DNA of 64,000 nucleotides from Nocardioides albidus (GTDB lineage Bacteria > Actinomycetota > Actinomycetes > Propionibacteriales > Nocardioidaceae). The translations under genes were made by a program, and so were the position numbers. The stretch spans positions 101,763-165,762 of the forward strand of contig NZ_VDMP01000019.1 in NCBI RefSeq assembly GCF_006335005.1. The letters run 5' to 3'. Position 1 is the first letter of the stretch, and every line of letters begins with the position of its first letter. Below are positions 33,510 through 42,687 of the stretch, one piece after another. The notes beneath the pieces were generated by a model. The model was not told the origin of the DNA. It searched no databases and saw only the letters and a list, made by a program, of their open reading frames with translations.

Positions 33510-35690
33510 GTGGATGCAGAGGCGATCAACGCGGTCCGTGCCGTCGTCGGCGAGGTGCTCGAGCGGGACTCCGACGCCCGCGACTGGGCGGCGTGGGCCG
33601 CGGCCGGACTGACCTCCCTGCCCGTGCCCGAGGAGCATGGTGGCGAAGGACTGGGCCTCACCGAGGTCGCCGTCCTACTCCGCGAGACGGGCCGGGCCGG
33701 CATCCAGGTCCCGGTGTGGGAAACGCTGTGCTGCGGGGCCCTCGCCCTCGCCGAGCACGGCACCGACGCCCAGCGCAAGGAGCTGCTCCCCGGCATCGCG
33801 TCCGGCGAGCTGGTCGTCACGCCCGCGCTGCGCGGTGACGCGACGTACGTCGACGGCGTGGTCAGCGGCCGCAAGCTCGCCGTGACCAACGCCTCGCAGG
33901 CAGCCCGACTCCTCGTCGTCGCCGAGGACGGCGAGCGTGAGGTCGTGGTGCTGGTCGACCCCGCCGGCCCCGGCGTCACCCTGCTCCCCGCGAGCGCGTC
34001 CAGCGCCCTCCCGCGGCACACCGTCGTCCTCGACGGGGCGCCGGCCGAGCCGCTCGCCGACGGCGGCACGGGAGCCGCCGCGCGGCTGCGGGACCTGGCC
34101 CGCGCCGGCCTCGCCGTCACGGCGGCCGGCGTGCTCGCCGGTGCCCGCGACCTGACGGCCGACTACGTCAAGGGCCGCCGGCAGTTCGGCCGCTCGCTCG
34201 CCGAGTTCCAGGCCGTGTCCTTGCAGATGGCCGACGTCTACGTCGCCTCGCGCACCCTCGACCTGGTCGCCGACAACGCCGTATGGCGGGTCGCCGAGGG
34301 CCTCCCGGCCGACGACGACCTCGCGGTCGCCGGCTACTGGGCGAGCCAGGTCGCGCCCTACGCCCTGCGCACCTGCCACCACCTCCACGGCGGCATGGGC
34401 GTCGACATCACCTACCCGCTCGTCGCCATGACGACCTGGGGCACCGACCTCGCCCACGCCCTCGACACCACGGCCGCCGAGGTCCCCGTCGAGGCCGCCG
34501 CCACGAAGAACCTCGAGCTCACCGACGACCAGCGCGCCCTCAAGGCGCGGCTGCGCGACTACTTCGGCGGCGTCGCGGCCGAGTTCGCCGGCATCCACGA
34601 CCCCGACCCGGTCGAGGGCGCCTGGAACCGGCACGGACCGACGTACGAGCGGATGATCCGCCGCCTCGGGGACGACGGCTGGATGGGCGTCGGCTGGCCG
34701 AAGGAGTACGGCGGCCACGGGCTCGGCGAGGTCGAGCAGACGATCTTCGCCAACGAGGCGCAGTACGCCGACGTGCACCTGCCGTCCGTCACCCTGCAGA
34801 CCGTCGGCCCGACCCTGATCACGTACGGCACCGAGAAGCAGAAGGCGCTCTTCCTGGAGCGCATCCTCAAGGGCGACGTGCACTTCGCGATCGGCTACAG
34901 CGAGCCCGACGCCGGCACCGACCTCGCCTCGCTGCGCACGACGGCGCGGTTGGTCGAAGGGGACGGCGACCCGTACTACCTGGTCAACGGCCAGAAGATG
35001 TGGACCACCGGCGGTCACCAGGCCGACTACCTGTGGCTCGCGGTCCGCACCGACCCGGACGCACCCAAGCACCAGGGCATCTCGATCCTGATCGTGGACA
35101 CGAAGGACCCCGGCTACAGCTGGACACCGATCATCACAGCCGACGGATCCCACCACGTCAACGCGACGTACTTCAACGACGTCCGGGTCCCCGTCGACAT
35201 GCTCGTCGGGGAGGAGAACCAGGGCTGGAGGCTGATCACCACCCAGCTCAACCACGAGCGGGTCATGCTCGGCCCCGCCGGCCGGATCGAGGGCCTGCGC
35301 GACCGCGTCGTCCGGTGGGCCGACGCCGCCGGCGTGCGCGACCGGGCCGACGTGCGGGACGTGCTGGGCCGGGCGACCGCGGTCTTCCGGGTCAACGAGC
35401 TGCTCAACTGGGAGGTCGCCCGTGCCGCGGCCGCCGGCGAGATCAAGGTGGCGGACGCGTCGTCGTCGAAGGTGTTCGCCTCCGACCAGGTGCAGCACCT
35501 GTTGGCCGACCTGATCGCGCTCGTGCACCGCCACGGGGACGCCGGGGAGCCGGCGACCAGGGAGTTGCTCGACTACCTCGACGCGCAGGCCAAGCGGAAC
35601 CTCGTGCTCACCTTCGGTGGCGGGGTCCAGGAGGTCCAGCGCGAGCTGATCTCGATGTTCGGCCTCGGCCTGCCGCGGGTGCCGCGATGA
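33510..35690 (+). CDS. Fused ChsE1-ChsE2 (FadE28-FadE29) acyl-CoA dehydrogenase
   Basis: 726 residues. The first ~325 residues form a FadE28-like ACAD (VPEEHGGEGLGLTEVAVLL, DYVKGRRQFGRSLAEFQAV, CHHLHGGMGVDITYPL). A short linker leads to a complete FadE29-like ACAD from about 335 (VGWPKEYGGHGLGEVEQ, HFAIGYSEPDAGTDLASLRT, GQKMWTTGGHQADYLWLA, LNHERVMLGPAGR, ending GLGLPRVPR). In mycobacteria these are two genes whose products form an alpha2beta2 enzyme acting on the 3-carbon sterol side chain (3-oxo-4-pregnene-20-carboxyl-CoA). Here they are one chain, with no frameshift between. The total equals the sum of the two subunit lengths as I recall them (339 + 387). Confidence 0.88.
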   Translation: MDAEAINAVRAVVGEVLERDSDARDWAAWAAAGLTSLPVPEEHGGEGLGLTEVAVLLRETGRAGIQVPVWETLCCGALALAEHGTDAQRKELLPGIASGELVVTPALRGDATYVDGVVSGRKLAVTNASQAARLLVVAEDGEREVVVLVDPAGPGVTLLPASASSALPRHTVVLDGAPAEPLADGGTGAAARLRDLARAGLAVTAAGVLAGARDLTADYVKGRRQFGRSLAEFQAVSLQMADVYVASRTLDLVADNAVWRVAEGLPADDDLAVAGYWASQVAPYALRTCHHLHGGMGVDITYPLVAMTTWGTDLAHALDTTAAEVPVEAAATKNLELTDDQRALKARLRDYFGGVAAEFAGIHDPDPVEGAWNRHGPTYERMIRRLGDDGWMGVGWPKEYGGHGLGEVEQTIFANEAQYADVHLPSVTLQTVGPTLITYGTEKQKALFLERILKGDVHFAIGYSEPDAGTDLASLRTTARLVEGDGDPYYLVNGQKMWTTGGHQADYLWLAVRTDPDAPKHQGISILIVDTKDPGYSWTPIITADGSHHVNATYFNDVRVPVDMLVGEENQGWRLITTQLNHERVMLGPAGRIEGLRDRVVRWADAAGVRDRADVRDVLGRATAVFRVNELLNWEVARAAAAGEIKVADASSSKVFASDQVQHLLADLIALVHRHGDAGEPATRELLDYLDAQAKRNLVLTFGGGVQEVQRELISMFGLGLPRVPR

Positions 35691-36235
35691 CCGGCGACCC
35701 GGTGGTCGAGCTCGTCGAGGCCGACGTCCACGAGAGGATCATGGCCGAGGCGGAGCGGATCAAGGGCTGGGGCGAGGCCGCCGAGCGGGTCGCCCGCGAC
35801 GAGGTCAACCAGCCGACGATCAACAACTGGCTCGAGGCGATGGGCCTCGACAACCCGCGCTTCACGGCGGGCGAGGCGCCGCCCTCGATGGCCCAGGTGT
35901 GGACGATGTACGGCCTGGGCGGCAAGCCGTCCGAGGACGACCCGCTGCACTCGATGATGCGAGCGCTCACCGCCGCCGGCTTCACCGCCGTGCTCGGCAC
36001 CAACTGCGAGCAGTCCTACGACCGCTACCTGCGCGTGGGGGAGCGGGTGCGGGTGACCACCGCGCTCGACTCCGTCGTCGGGCCGAAGGCGACCGGCATG
36101 GGGGTCGGCTACTTCGTGACCTCGCGCAACACCTGGTACGTCGGCGACGAGCGGGTCGCGACCATGCTCTTCCGGGTCCTGAAGTTCGTCCCGAAGGCGA
36201 CCGAGCGAGCGCAGGCAGACGAGGAGCAGGCATGA
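35687..36235 (+). CDS. MaoC-like hydratase subunit, N-terminal half of ChsH2
   Basis: 182 residues with a hot-dog fold pattern (NQPTINNWLEAMGLDNPRF, MAQVWTMYGLGG, GTNCEQSYDRYLRVGERV, GVGYFVTSRNTWYVGDERVATMLFRVLKFVP). It corresponds to the N-terminal MaoC-like domain of mycobacterial ChsH2, which pairs with ChsH1 to hydrate the unsaturated pregnene-carboxyl-CoA. In mycobacteria this domain is joined to a DUF35 domain; here it stops and DUF35 is the next gene, with ATGA overlap on both sides. Confidence 0.83.
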   Translation: MTGDPVVELVEADVHERIMAEAERIKGWGEAAERVARDEVNQPTINNWLEAMGLDNPRFTAGEAPPSMAQVWTMYGLGGKPSEDDPLHSMMRALTAAGFTAVLGTNCEQSYDRYLRVGERVRVTTALDSVVGPKATGMGVGYFVTSRNTWYVGDERVATMLFRVLKFVPKATERAQADEEQA

Positions 36236-36621
36236 GCGGCCCGGTGCGCCCGGTCGTCAACCGGGACAACGCCTACTTCTTCGAAGGTACGGCGAGCCGC
36301 GAGCTGCGCATCCAGAGCTGCAACGCCTGCGGCGTGCTGCGCCACCCGCCCGGCCCGGCGTGCCCGGACTGCGGCGCCCTCGACCGCGGCCACGTCGTCG
36401 CAGCGGGCACGGGGACCGTCTTCTCCTATGTCATCCACCACGCCCCGCAGGTGCCCGGCAAGCAGCTGCCGCTGGTGATCGCGCTCGTGGACCTCGACGA
36501 GGGTGTGCGGATGGTGGCGGAGATGACCGGCCCGGTCGAGATCGGCGACCGCGTGCGCGTCGGCTGGAACGTGGTCGACGACGACCTGACCCTCCCGATC
36601 TGGACGAAGGCGGAGCGATGA
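36232..36621 (+). CDS. DUF35 OB-fold/Zn-ribbon protein, C-terminal half of ChsH2 as a separate gene
   Basis: 129 residues. A rubredoxin-like Zn ribbon (CNACGVLRHPPGPACPDCG, four Cys) precedes an OB-fold (GTVFSYVIHHAPQVPGKQLPLVIALVDLDEG). DUF35 domains dock with SCP2-type thiolases; in the ChsH1-ChsH2-Ltp2 assembly this domain connects the hydratase to the Ltp2 aldolase. As a free polypeptide it should still bridge them. The lengths of the two pieces (182 + 129) add up to that of the intact mycobacterial ChsH2 (311 as I recall). Confidence 0.85.
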   Translation: MSGPVRPVVNRDNAYFFEGTASRELRIQSCNACGVLRHPPGPACPDCGALDRGHVVAAGTGTVFSYVIHHAPQVPGKQLPLVIALVDLDEGVRMVAEMTGPVEIGDRVRVGWNVVDDDLTLPIWTKAER

Positions 36622-37007
36622 GCGCTGAGCTGAACGTGGGCGACCGGCTCCCCGAGTGGAGCCTCCCGATCACCCCGACCCTGGTGGTCTCGACCGCGAT
36701 CGCCACTCGCGACTTCCAAGACGTCCACCACGACCGCGACATCGCCCGGGCGGCCGGCTCGAAGGACATCTTCGTCAACATCCTCACCTCGACGGCGCTG
36801 TGCGAGCGCTATGTCACCGACTGGGCGGGCCCCGACGTGCAGATCCGGGGGGTCGCGATCCGGCTCGGTGCGCCGGCGTACCCCTATGACACCCTCACCT
36901 TCTCCGGCGAGGTCACCGCGATCGAGGACGGCGTCGCCACCGTCGAGGTCGTCGGTGCGGTCTCGCTCGGCGACCACGTCGTCGGCACGGTCCGGATCGC
37001 GGCATGA
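36618..37007 (+). CDS. chsH1: ChsH1-like MaoC hydratase
   Basis: 129 residues. The hydratase motif lies in STAIATRDFQDVHHDRDIARAAGSKDIFVNI, with catalytic Asp and His (D-x4-H pattern), followed by a hot-dog strand set (YDTLTFSGEVTAIEDGVATVEVVGAVSLGDHVVGTVRI). Length and sequence match mycobacterial ChsH1 (Rv3541c), the catalytic subunit that adds water across the side-chain double bond. ATGA overlaps with both neighbours. Confidence 0.9.
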   Translation: MSAELNVGDRLPEWSLPITPTLVVSTAIATRDFQDVHHDRDIARAAGSKDIFVNILTSTALCERYVTDWAGPDVQIRGVAIRLGAPAYPYDTLTFSGEVTAIEDGVATVEVVGAVSLGDHVVGTVRIAA

Positions 37008-38173
37008 GCCGCACCCTCAGCGGCAGGGCCGCGATCGCCGGCATCGGCGCCACCGAGTTCTCCAAGGCATCCGGCCGCTCCGAGCTGCAGCTCTCCGTCG
37101 AGGCCGTCCGTCACGCCCTCGCCGACTGCGGCCTCGGCCCCGCCGACGTCGACGGCCTGGTCACCTTCACCATGGACACCTCCTCCGAGATCGCCGTGGC
37201 CCGCGAGCTCGGCATCGGTGAGCTGCGCTTCTTCAGCCGGATCAACTACGGCGGCGGCGCCGCCTGCGCCACCGTCCAGCAGGCCGCGATGGCCGTGGCC
37301 ACCGGCGTCGCCGACGTCGTGGTCGCCTACCGCGGCTTCAACGAGCGCTCCGGCGACCGCTTCGGCCAGGTGTCGGCGTGGGCGGCGCAACAGGTCAACA
37401 CCAACGGCCTCGACAACGCCTGGACCTACCCCCTCGGCCTGTCCACCCCGGCCGCCACCGTCGCGATGCAGGCCCGCCGCTACATGCACGAGTACGGCGC
37501 CACCTCCGCGGACTTCGGCCACGTCGCCGTCGCCGACCGCAAGCACGCCGCCACCAACCCGGCCGCCTTCTTCTTCGGCAGGCCGATCACCCTCGAGGAC
37601 CACCAGGCGTCCCGCATGATCGCCGACCCGCTGCGCCTCCTCGACTGCTGCCAGGAGTCCGACGGGGCCGTCGCCCTCGTCATCGTCTCGGCCGAGCGTG
37701 CCCGGGACCTGGCCCAGCGGCCGGCGTACGTCGCCGCTGCCGCCCAGGGCTCGGGCAAGGACCAGTTCGTGATGACGTCCTACTACCGCGACGACATCGG
37801 CATCCCCGAGATCGGCGTCGTCGGTCGCGAGCTGTGGCGGCAGTCCGGCCTCACGCCCGCGGACCTGCCGACGGCGGTGCTCTACGACCACTTCACGCCC
37901 TACGTCCTCATGCAGCTCGAGGAGCTCGGCTTCTGCGGTCGTGGCGAGGCCAAGGACTTCGTCAGGGACGGTGCGATCGAGGTCGGCGGCCGGCTGCCGA
38001 TCAACACCCACGGCGGCCAGCTCGGCGAGGCCTACATCCACGGCATGAACGGCATCGCCGAGGCCGTACGCCAGATCCGCGGCACCTCGGTCAACCCGGT
38101 CGCCGACGCCCACCACGTGCTGGTCACCGCCGGCACCGGCGTGCCGACGAGCGGGCTGATCCTGTCGGCCTGA
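37004..38173 (+). CDS. ltp2: Ltp2-like thiolase-fold aldolase (SCP2 family)
   Basis: 389-residue thiolase-fold protein of the lipid-transfer/SCP2 thiolase group. Features include GIGATEFSKASGRSELQL, NYGGGAACATVQQAAMAV, YDHFTPYVLMQLEELGFC and LPINTHGGQLGEAYIHGMNG. The usual thiolase nucleophile Cys position reads within GGAACATV, where Ltp2-type enzymes act as retro-aldolases instead of thiolases. In mycobacteria Ltp2, bound to ChsH2-DUF35, cleaves the hydrated side chain to androstenedione and propionyl-CoA. Last gene of the operon, as in mycobacteria. Confidence 0.88.
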   Translation: MSRTLSGRAAIAGIGATEFSKASGRSELQLSVEAVRHALADCGLGPADVDGLVTFTMDTSSEIAVARELGIGELRFFSRINYGGGAACATVQQAAMAVATGVADVVVAYRGFNERSGDRFGQVSAWAAQQVNTNGLDNAWTYPLGLSTPAATVAMQARRYMHEYGATSADFGHVAVADRKHAATNPAAFFFGRPITLEDHQASRMIADPLRLLDCCQESDGAVALVIVSAERARDLAQRPAYVAAAAQGSGKDQFVMTSYYRDDIGIPEIGVVGRELWRQSGLTPADLPTAVLYDHFTPYVLMQLEELGFCGRGEAKDFVRDGAIEVGGRLPINTHGGQLGEAYIHGMNGIAEAVRQIRGTSVNPVADAHHVLVTAGTGVPTSGLILSA

Positions 38174-38197
38174 CTGGATCCAGCCCTGACCGGGCGC

Positions 38198-38689
38198 CTA
38201 CTCCTCGACCCACACGTTGTCGTGCTCGCGCATGAACGCGTCGTACTCCGCCGGCGTCCACTCCTCGCCCCGGGCGAGCCGGTCCAGACCCTCGAAGTAC
38301 GGCTCGCGCGGCGCACCCGGCGCGAAGTGCAGCAGCATCGAGGCCGGAGCGCCGGACTCGTTGCGGAAGCCGTGGATCCCGCCGGGCGGGACGTGCAGGA
38401 AGTCGCCCGACCGAGCGGTCGTCCACGCCGAGCCGGTGTGGATCCGCACCTCGCCCTCGAGGACGTAGAACGACTCGGAGATGCTGCGGTGGAAGTGGGG
38501 ACTCGGTCCGCTGACCGCCTCGGAGAACTCCCAGCGGTAGAGACCGAACAGGCCGCCGGTCGCCTCGCCGCGCGCCAGGTAGTGGACCCGGTTGCCGTTG
38601 GGGTAGACGAGGTCGGGGCCGTCGGAGCCGGGACGGACCCAGGCCGAGACCTCGCCGTCGCCGTCGTACAGGGGTGGGGGATACGACAT
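38198..38689 (-). CDS. Cupin domain protein
   Basis: 163 residues. Both cupin motifs are visible: GPSPHFHRSISESFYVLEGEV (metal-binding His/His/Glu) and GDFLHVPPGGIHGFRN (third His). Single-domain cupins of this type bind a metal and may be dioxygenases, isomerases or sensors. The start ATG gives MSYPPPLYDGDG; the frame upstream runs into the riboswitch and rib genes and is not coding. It converges on ltp2 and is divergent from the riboflavin operon; function unknown. Confidence 0.75.
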   Translation of the reverse strand: MSYPPPLYDGDGEVSAWVRPGSDGPDLVYPNGNRVHYLARGEATGGLFGLYRWEFSEAVSGPSPHFHRSISESFYVLEGEVRIHTGSAWTTARSGDFLHVPPGGIHGFRNESGAPASMLLHFAPGAPREPYFEGLDRLARGEEWTPAEYDAFMREHDNVWVEE

Positions 38690-38767
38690 GCCGCGACGGT
38701 ACCGACTCCCAGTGACCGGACCCACGGCCCGCCGCGGGTCGGGTTGTGCCACCATGGATCCCAAGAG

Positions 38768-38902
38768 CTCGCGTGCTCTGGGGTCGGTGAGAGTCCGAAC
38801 CGGCGGTGACAGTCCGCGACCCGATCGCAGCCAGCGGTCGGTTGACCAGGTGGAACTCCTGGACCGACGGTGAAAGTCCGGATGGGAAGTGCACGCACGA
38901 GT
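38768..38902 (+). promoter_or_regulatory. FMN riboswitch (RFN element)
   Basis: The conserved blocks are in order: GGTGAGAGTCCGAACCGG, then GGTGACAGTCCGCGAC, a variable arm (ccagcggtcg ... cgaccg), then GGTGAAAGTCCGGATGGG and the closing GTGCACGCACGAG. FMN binding normally lowers expression of downstream rib genes. About 85 nt separate the aptamer from the ribD GTG; no clear intrinsic terminator is visible there, so translational or Rho-linked control is more likely. The whole 300-bp gap between cupin and ribD is taken up by this element and its flanks. Confidence 0.95.
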
Positions 38903-38989
38903 GTCCGACGGACTCCCCGAACCGGGGAGGACGCCGCGCACCAGGCAAGCCCCGGAGTCCGCGTCCAGGACGACGAGAGGCGGTGGCCG

Positions 38990-40033
38990 GTGGCGGAGAC
39001 GTTCACCCGTGAGTACGACGCGATGCGTCGTGCCCTCGCGCTGGCAGCGACCCCCGGGGTGCCGCTGCACCCCAACCCGCGGGTGGGCTGCGTGCTGCTC
39101 GCCCCCGACGGTTCGACCGTCGGCGAGGGCTACCACCACGGCGCGGGCACGCCGCACGCCGAGATCGAGGCGCTGACGGCCGCCGGTGACCGGGCTCGCG
39201 GCGCGACCGCGGTGGTGACGCTCGAGCCGTGCAACCACACCGGCCGCACCGGCCCCTGTGCCCAGGCGCTCGTCGACGCCGGCGTCGCCCGCGTGGTGAT
39301 CGCCCAGCGCGATCCCAATCCGCAGGCCGCGGGCGGGATGGACACCCTGCTCGAGGCTGGTCTCGAGGTCGACGCCGGGCTGCTCGCCGACGAGGCCGCC
39401 GAGATCAACCGCGCCTGGACCTTCGCGCACCTCAACGGCCGGCCGTTCGTGACCTGGAAGCTCGCGACGACCGTGGACGGTCGCAGCGCGGCCGAGGACG
39501 GCACCTCGCGCTGGGTCTCCTCGTCCGCCGCGCGCCGCGACACCCACGTCCTGCGCGGCCTGTGCGACACCATGCTCGTCGGCACCAACACCGTCGAGGT
39601 CGACGACCCCCGGTTGACCGTCCGCGGCGACGACGACGAGCCGGTCGGCGAGCAGCCGCTGCGTGTCGTCATGGGGGAGCGTGAGCTGTCCGCCGACCGC
39701 AAGGTCCTCGACGACTCCGCGCCGTCGGTGCACCTGCGCACCCACGACCCGGCCCAGGCCCTGCGCACCCTGTACGCCGACCACGGCCGCAGTCACGTCT
39801 TCCTCGAGGGCGGGCCGACCCTGGCCGCCGCCTTCCTGCGGGCCGGCCTGGTCGACGAGGTGGTCGCCTATGTCGCCCCGATGCTCCTCGGCGCGGGCAC
39901 CAGCGCCGTCGGGGACCTCGGAATCGGCACGATCGCCGACGCGTTGCACCTCGCACTCGTCGACACCACGGTCGTCGGCGAGGGAGCCGAGGCCAACGTG
40001 CGCATGATCATGCGTCCCACGAAGAGGAGCTGA
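38990..40033 (+). CDS. ribD: Bifunctional riboflavin deaminase/reductase RibD
   Basis: 347 residues. The N-terminal deaminase domain has the zinc motifs HAEIEAL and PCNHTGRTGPC; the C-terminal reductase domain follows from about 150 (TWKLATTVDGRSAAEDGTSRWVSS, HVFLEGGPTLAAAFLRAGLVDEV). It performs the second and third steps of riboflavin synthesis from GTP. I chose the GTG with GAGAGG 9 nt upstream; the in-frame codon further upstream lies inside the riboswitch aptamer. Confidence 0.95.
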   Translation: MAETFTREYDAMRRALALAATPGVPLHPNPRVGCVLLAPDGSTVGEGYHHGAGTPHAEIEALTAAGDRARGATAVVTLEPCNHTGRTGPCAQALVDAGVARVVIAQRDPNPQAAGGMDTLLEAGLEVDAGLLADEAAEINRAWTFAHLNGRPFVTWKLATTVDGRSAAEDGTSRWVSSSAARRDTHVLRGLCDTMLVGTNTVEVDDPRLTVRGDDDEPVGEQPLRVVMGERELSADRKVLDDSAPSVHLRTHDPAQALRTLYADHGRSHVFLEGGPTLAAAFLRAGLVDEVVAYVAPMLLGAGTSAVGDLGIGTIADALHLALVDTTVVGEGAEANVRMIMRPTKRS

Positions 40034-40037
40034 AGGA

Positions 40038-40652
40038 TTGTTCACCGGCATCGTCGAGGAGCTCGGCACCGTCACCGCCGTCGAGGACCAGGGGGACGCC
40101 ATCCGGCTCACCATCGCCTCCGACGTGACCCTGTCCGACGCGGGCCTCGGTGACTCCATCGCCGTCAACGGGTGCTGCCTGACGGTCGCCGAGCGCACCG
40201 ACAGCACCTGGACCGCGGACGTGATGGCCGAGACCCTCGCGAAGACGAGCATCGGACGCCTGGAGGTGGGCGACCGGGTCAACCTCGAGCGCGCGGTCAC
40301 GGCCGAGAAGCGCCTCGGCGGTCACGTCGTCCAAGGACACGTCGACGCCGTCGGCGAGGTCGTCGCCCGCACCCCCAGCGAGCACTGGGAGGTCGTGGAG
40401 ATCAAGATGCCCGACGAGCTGGGCCGCTATCTCGTCGACAAGGGCTCGATCACCGTCGACGGCACCTCGCTGACCGTCGTCGAGGCCGGCGACCACACGT
40501 TCACGGTCAGCCTCATCCCCGAGACCCTGGCCCGCACGACGCTCGGCTTCCGTGCCGTGGGCGACCAGGTCAACCTCGAGGTCGACGTCATCGCCAAGCA
40601 CGTGGAGAAGCTCGTCCGCGCCTACACCGGCGCAAGCAACAAGGAGAACTGA
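40038..40652 (+). CDS. ribE: Riboflavin synthase, alpha chain
   Basis: 204 residues beginning [10 protein letters not shown] from a TTG codon, with the duplicated lumazine-binding barrel: first repeat NGCCLTV ... [27 protein letters not shown], second repeat [30 protein letters not shown] ... [14 protein letters not shown]. It dismutates two 6,7-dimethyl-8-ribityllumazine molecules. AAGGA lies 2-3 nt before the TTG. Four base pairs after ribD. Confidence 0.95.
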   Translation: MFTGIVEELGTVTAVEDQGDAIRLTIASDVTLSDAGLGDSIAVNGCCLTVAERTDSTWTADVMAETLAKTSIGRLEVGDRVNLERAVTAEKRLGGHVVQGHVDAVGEVVARTPSEHWEVVEIKMPDELGRYLVDKGSITVDGTSLTVVEAGDHTFTVSLIPETLARTTLGFRAVGDQVNLEVDVIAKHVEKLVRAYTGASNKEN

Positions 40653-40654
40653 CA

Positions 40655-41899
40655 ATGTCCGTGCGACTGGACCCGGTCGAGCGAGCGATCGCCGACATCG
40701 CTGCCGGCAAGGCCGTCGTCGTCGTCGACGACGAGGACCGCGAGAACGAGGGCGACATCATCTTCGCCGCCAGCAAGGCGACGCCGGAGCTGATGGCGTT
40801 CACGATCCGCTACTCCAGCGGCGTGATCTGCGCGCCGATGCCCGGCGCCATGCTCGACCGGCTCGAGATCCCGCTGATGACCCCGCACAACAAGGACGCC
40901 TACCGCACGGCGTACACGATCTCGGTCGATGCCCGCGACGGCGTCAGCACCGGCATCTCCGCGGCCGACCGCGCCCACACCGTGCGCGTCCTCGCCGACT
41001 CGGCCACCGAGCCGTGGGAGCTCACCCGCCCGGGGCACGTGTTCCCGCTGCGCTACCGCGAGGGCGGCGTGCTGGTCCGACGCGGCCACACCGAGGCCGC
41101 GGTCGACCTGTGCCGCCTGGCCGGGCTCACGCCGACCGGCGTGCTGGTCGAGGTCGTCAACGACGACGGGACCATGAAGCGCGCCCCCGAGCTGCGCGCG
41201 TTCGCCGACGAGCACGGCCTGGCGATGATCTCGATCGAGGACCTGGTCCGCTACCGGCGTCGCGTCGAGACCCACGTGGTGCGCGAGGCCGAGACCCGGC
41301 TCCCCACCACGCACGGCGACTTCACGGCGATCGGCTACACGATCACCGTCGACGGCAGCGAGCACGTCGCGCTCGTGTACGGCGACCCGGCGAGCCTCAC
41401 CGACGGGGGACCGGTGCTGACCCGGGTGCACTCGGAGTGCCTCACCGGCGACGTGTTCGGCTCGAGCCGATGCGACTGCGGCCCCCAGCTCAACGAGGCG
41501 ATGGACCGGATCGTCGAGGAGGGCCGCGGCGTCGTGGTCTACCTCCGCGGGCACGAGGGCCGGGGGATCGGCCTGGTCGCCAAGCTGCAGGCCTACCAGC
41601 TGCAGGACGGCGGCCGCGACACGGTCGACGCCAACCTCGACCTCGGCCTGCCCGCCGACGCCCGTCACTACGGTGCCGCGACCCAGATCCTCAAGGACCT
41701 CGGCATCTCCGAGGTGCGGCTGCTGACCAACAACCCCGACAAGGTCACCTCGCTCGAGGACTACGGCGTCACCGTCACCGAGCGCGTGCCGCTCACGCCC
41801 CACCCCAACGGCCACAACCTCGCCTACCTGCTGACCAAGCGCGACCGCATGGGCCACGACCTCCCCGACCTCGATCTCGACCTCGAAGGAGTCAACTGA
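40655..41899 (+). CDS. ribBA: Bifunctional DHBP synthase / GTP cyclohydrolase II
   Basis: 414 residues. The RibB half has [15 protein letters not shown] and [24 protein letters not shown]; the RibA half (from about 210) has the zinc Cys set [31 protein letters not shown] and the C-terminal [13 protein letters not shown]. It makes both precursors of lumazine. Starts 2 bp after the ribE stop with an AAGGAG site. Confidence 0.96.
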   Translation: MSVRLDPVERAIADIAAGKAVVVVDDEDRENEGDIIFAASKATPELMAFTIRYSSGVICAPMPGAMLDRLEIPLMTPHNKDAYRTAYTISVDARDGVSTGISAADRAHTVRVLADSATEPWELTRPGHVFPLRYREGGVLVRRGHTEAAVDLCRLAGLTPTGVLVEVVNDDGTMKRAPELRAFADEHGLAMISIEDLVRYRRRVETHVVREAETRLPTTHGDFTAIGYTITVDGSEHVALVYGDPASLTDGGPVLTRVHSECLTGDVFGSSRCDCGPQLNEAMDRIVEEGRGVVVYLRGHEGRGIGLVAKLQAYQLQDGGRDTVDANLDLGLPADARHYGAATQILKDLGISEVRLLTNNPDKVTSLEDYGVTVTERVPLTPHPNGHNLAYLLTKRDRMGHDLPDLDLDLEGVN

Positions 41900-41900
41900 C

Positions 41901-42389
41901 ATGGCCGGACACGGCGCCCCCGACATCGCGCCCATCGACTGCCACGACCTGCGCGTGGCCGTCGTCGCGGCCAGCTGGCACACCCAGGTGATGGACGGCC
42001 TCATCGCCGGCGCGCAGCGCGCCTTCGCCGACCACCGGATCGAGGCGCCCGTCGTGGTGCGCGTCCCCGGCACCTTCGAGCTGCCCGTCACCGCGGCGGC
42101 CCTCGCGCCGTCGTACGACGCCGTGATCGCGCTCGGCGTCGTCATCCGGGGCGGCACCCCCCACTTCGAGTACGTCTGCAACGCGGCGACCGACGGCCTC
42201 ACCCGGGTCTCGCTCGACCACCACATCCCGATCGGCTTCGGCGTCCTGACCTGCGACACCGAGGACCAGGCGCTGGACCGCGCGGGCCTGGAGGGCTCGA
42301 GCGAGGACAAGGGCTACGAGGCGGCCTCGGCCGCCCTGCAGACCGCAGCGACCCTGAAGCGGATCCGGCGCGGCTACGCCGTAGGCTGA
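41901..42389 (+). CDS. ribH: 6,7-dimethyl-8-ribityllumazine synthase
   Basis: 162 residues. [39 protein letters not shown] and [17 protein letters not shown] are the lumazine synthase active-site blocks, with the catalytic His in GGTPHFEYV. It forms icosahedral or pentameric shells in other bacteria. GAAGGAG precedes the ATG. The end of the gene (TAGGCTGA) also supplies a -10-like sequence for hisE. Confidence 0.95.
   Translation: MAGHGAPDIAPIDCHDLRVAVVAASWHTQVMDGLIAGAQRAFADHRIEAPVVVRVPGTFELPVTAAALAPSYDAVIALGVVIRGGTPHFEYVCNAATDGLTRVSLDHHIPIGFGVLTCDTEDQALDRAGLEGSSEDKGYEAASAALQTAATLKRIRRGYAVG
42382..42387 (+). promoter_or_regulatory. Possible internal promoter (-10 TAGGCT) for hisE-hisG
   Basis: TAGGCT overlaps the ribH stop codon and lies 8 nt before the hisE GTG, which lacks a Shine-Dalgarno sequence. 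A near-leaderless internal transcript would uncouple histidine genes from the FMN riboswitch. Confidence 0.4.
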
Positions 42390-42395
42390 CCTCCC

Positions 42396-42659
42396 GTGAA
42401 GACGTTCGACGAGCTGTTCGCAGAGCTCAGCGACAAGGCACGGACACGGCCCGAGGGGTCCGGCACCGTTCGGCAGCTCGACGCCGGGGTCCATGCGATC
42501 GGCAAGAAGCTGATCGAGGAGGCCGCTGAGTCCTGGATGGCCGCCGAGCACGAGGGCAAGGACGCCACCGCGCTGGAGATCAGCCAGCTGCTCTACCACG
42601 CCCAGGTCCTCATGATCGCGAGCGGACTCTCGCTCGACGACGTCTACGCACACCTCTGA
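42396..42659 (+). CDS. hisE: Phosphoribosyl-ATP diphosphatase
   Basis: 87 residues with the MazG-like fold: [48 protein letters not shown] and [17 protein letters not shown] hold the acidic metal-binding residues. It removes pyrophosphate from phosphoribosyl-ATP made by HisG, encoded next. GTG start six bases after ribH. Confidence 0.93.
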   Translation: MKTFDELFAELSDKARTRPEGSGTVRQLDAGVHAIGKKLIEEAAESWMAAEHEGKDATALEISQLLYHAQVLMIASGLSLDDVYAHL

Positions 42660-42687
42660 GACCCCGGGTCTCACGTAGGAAGGCACC

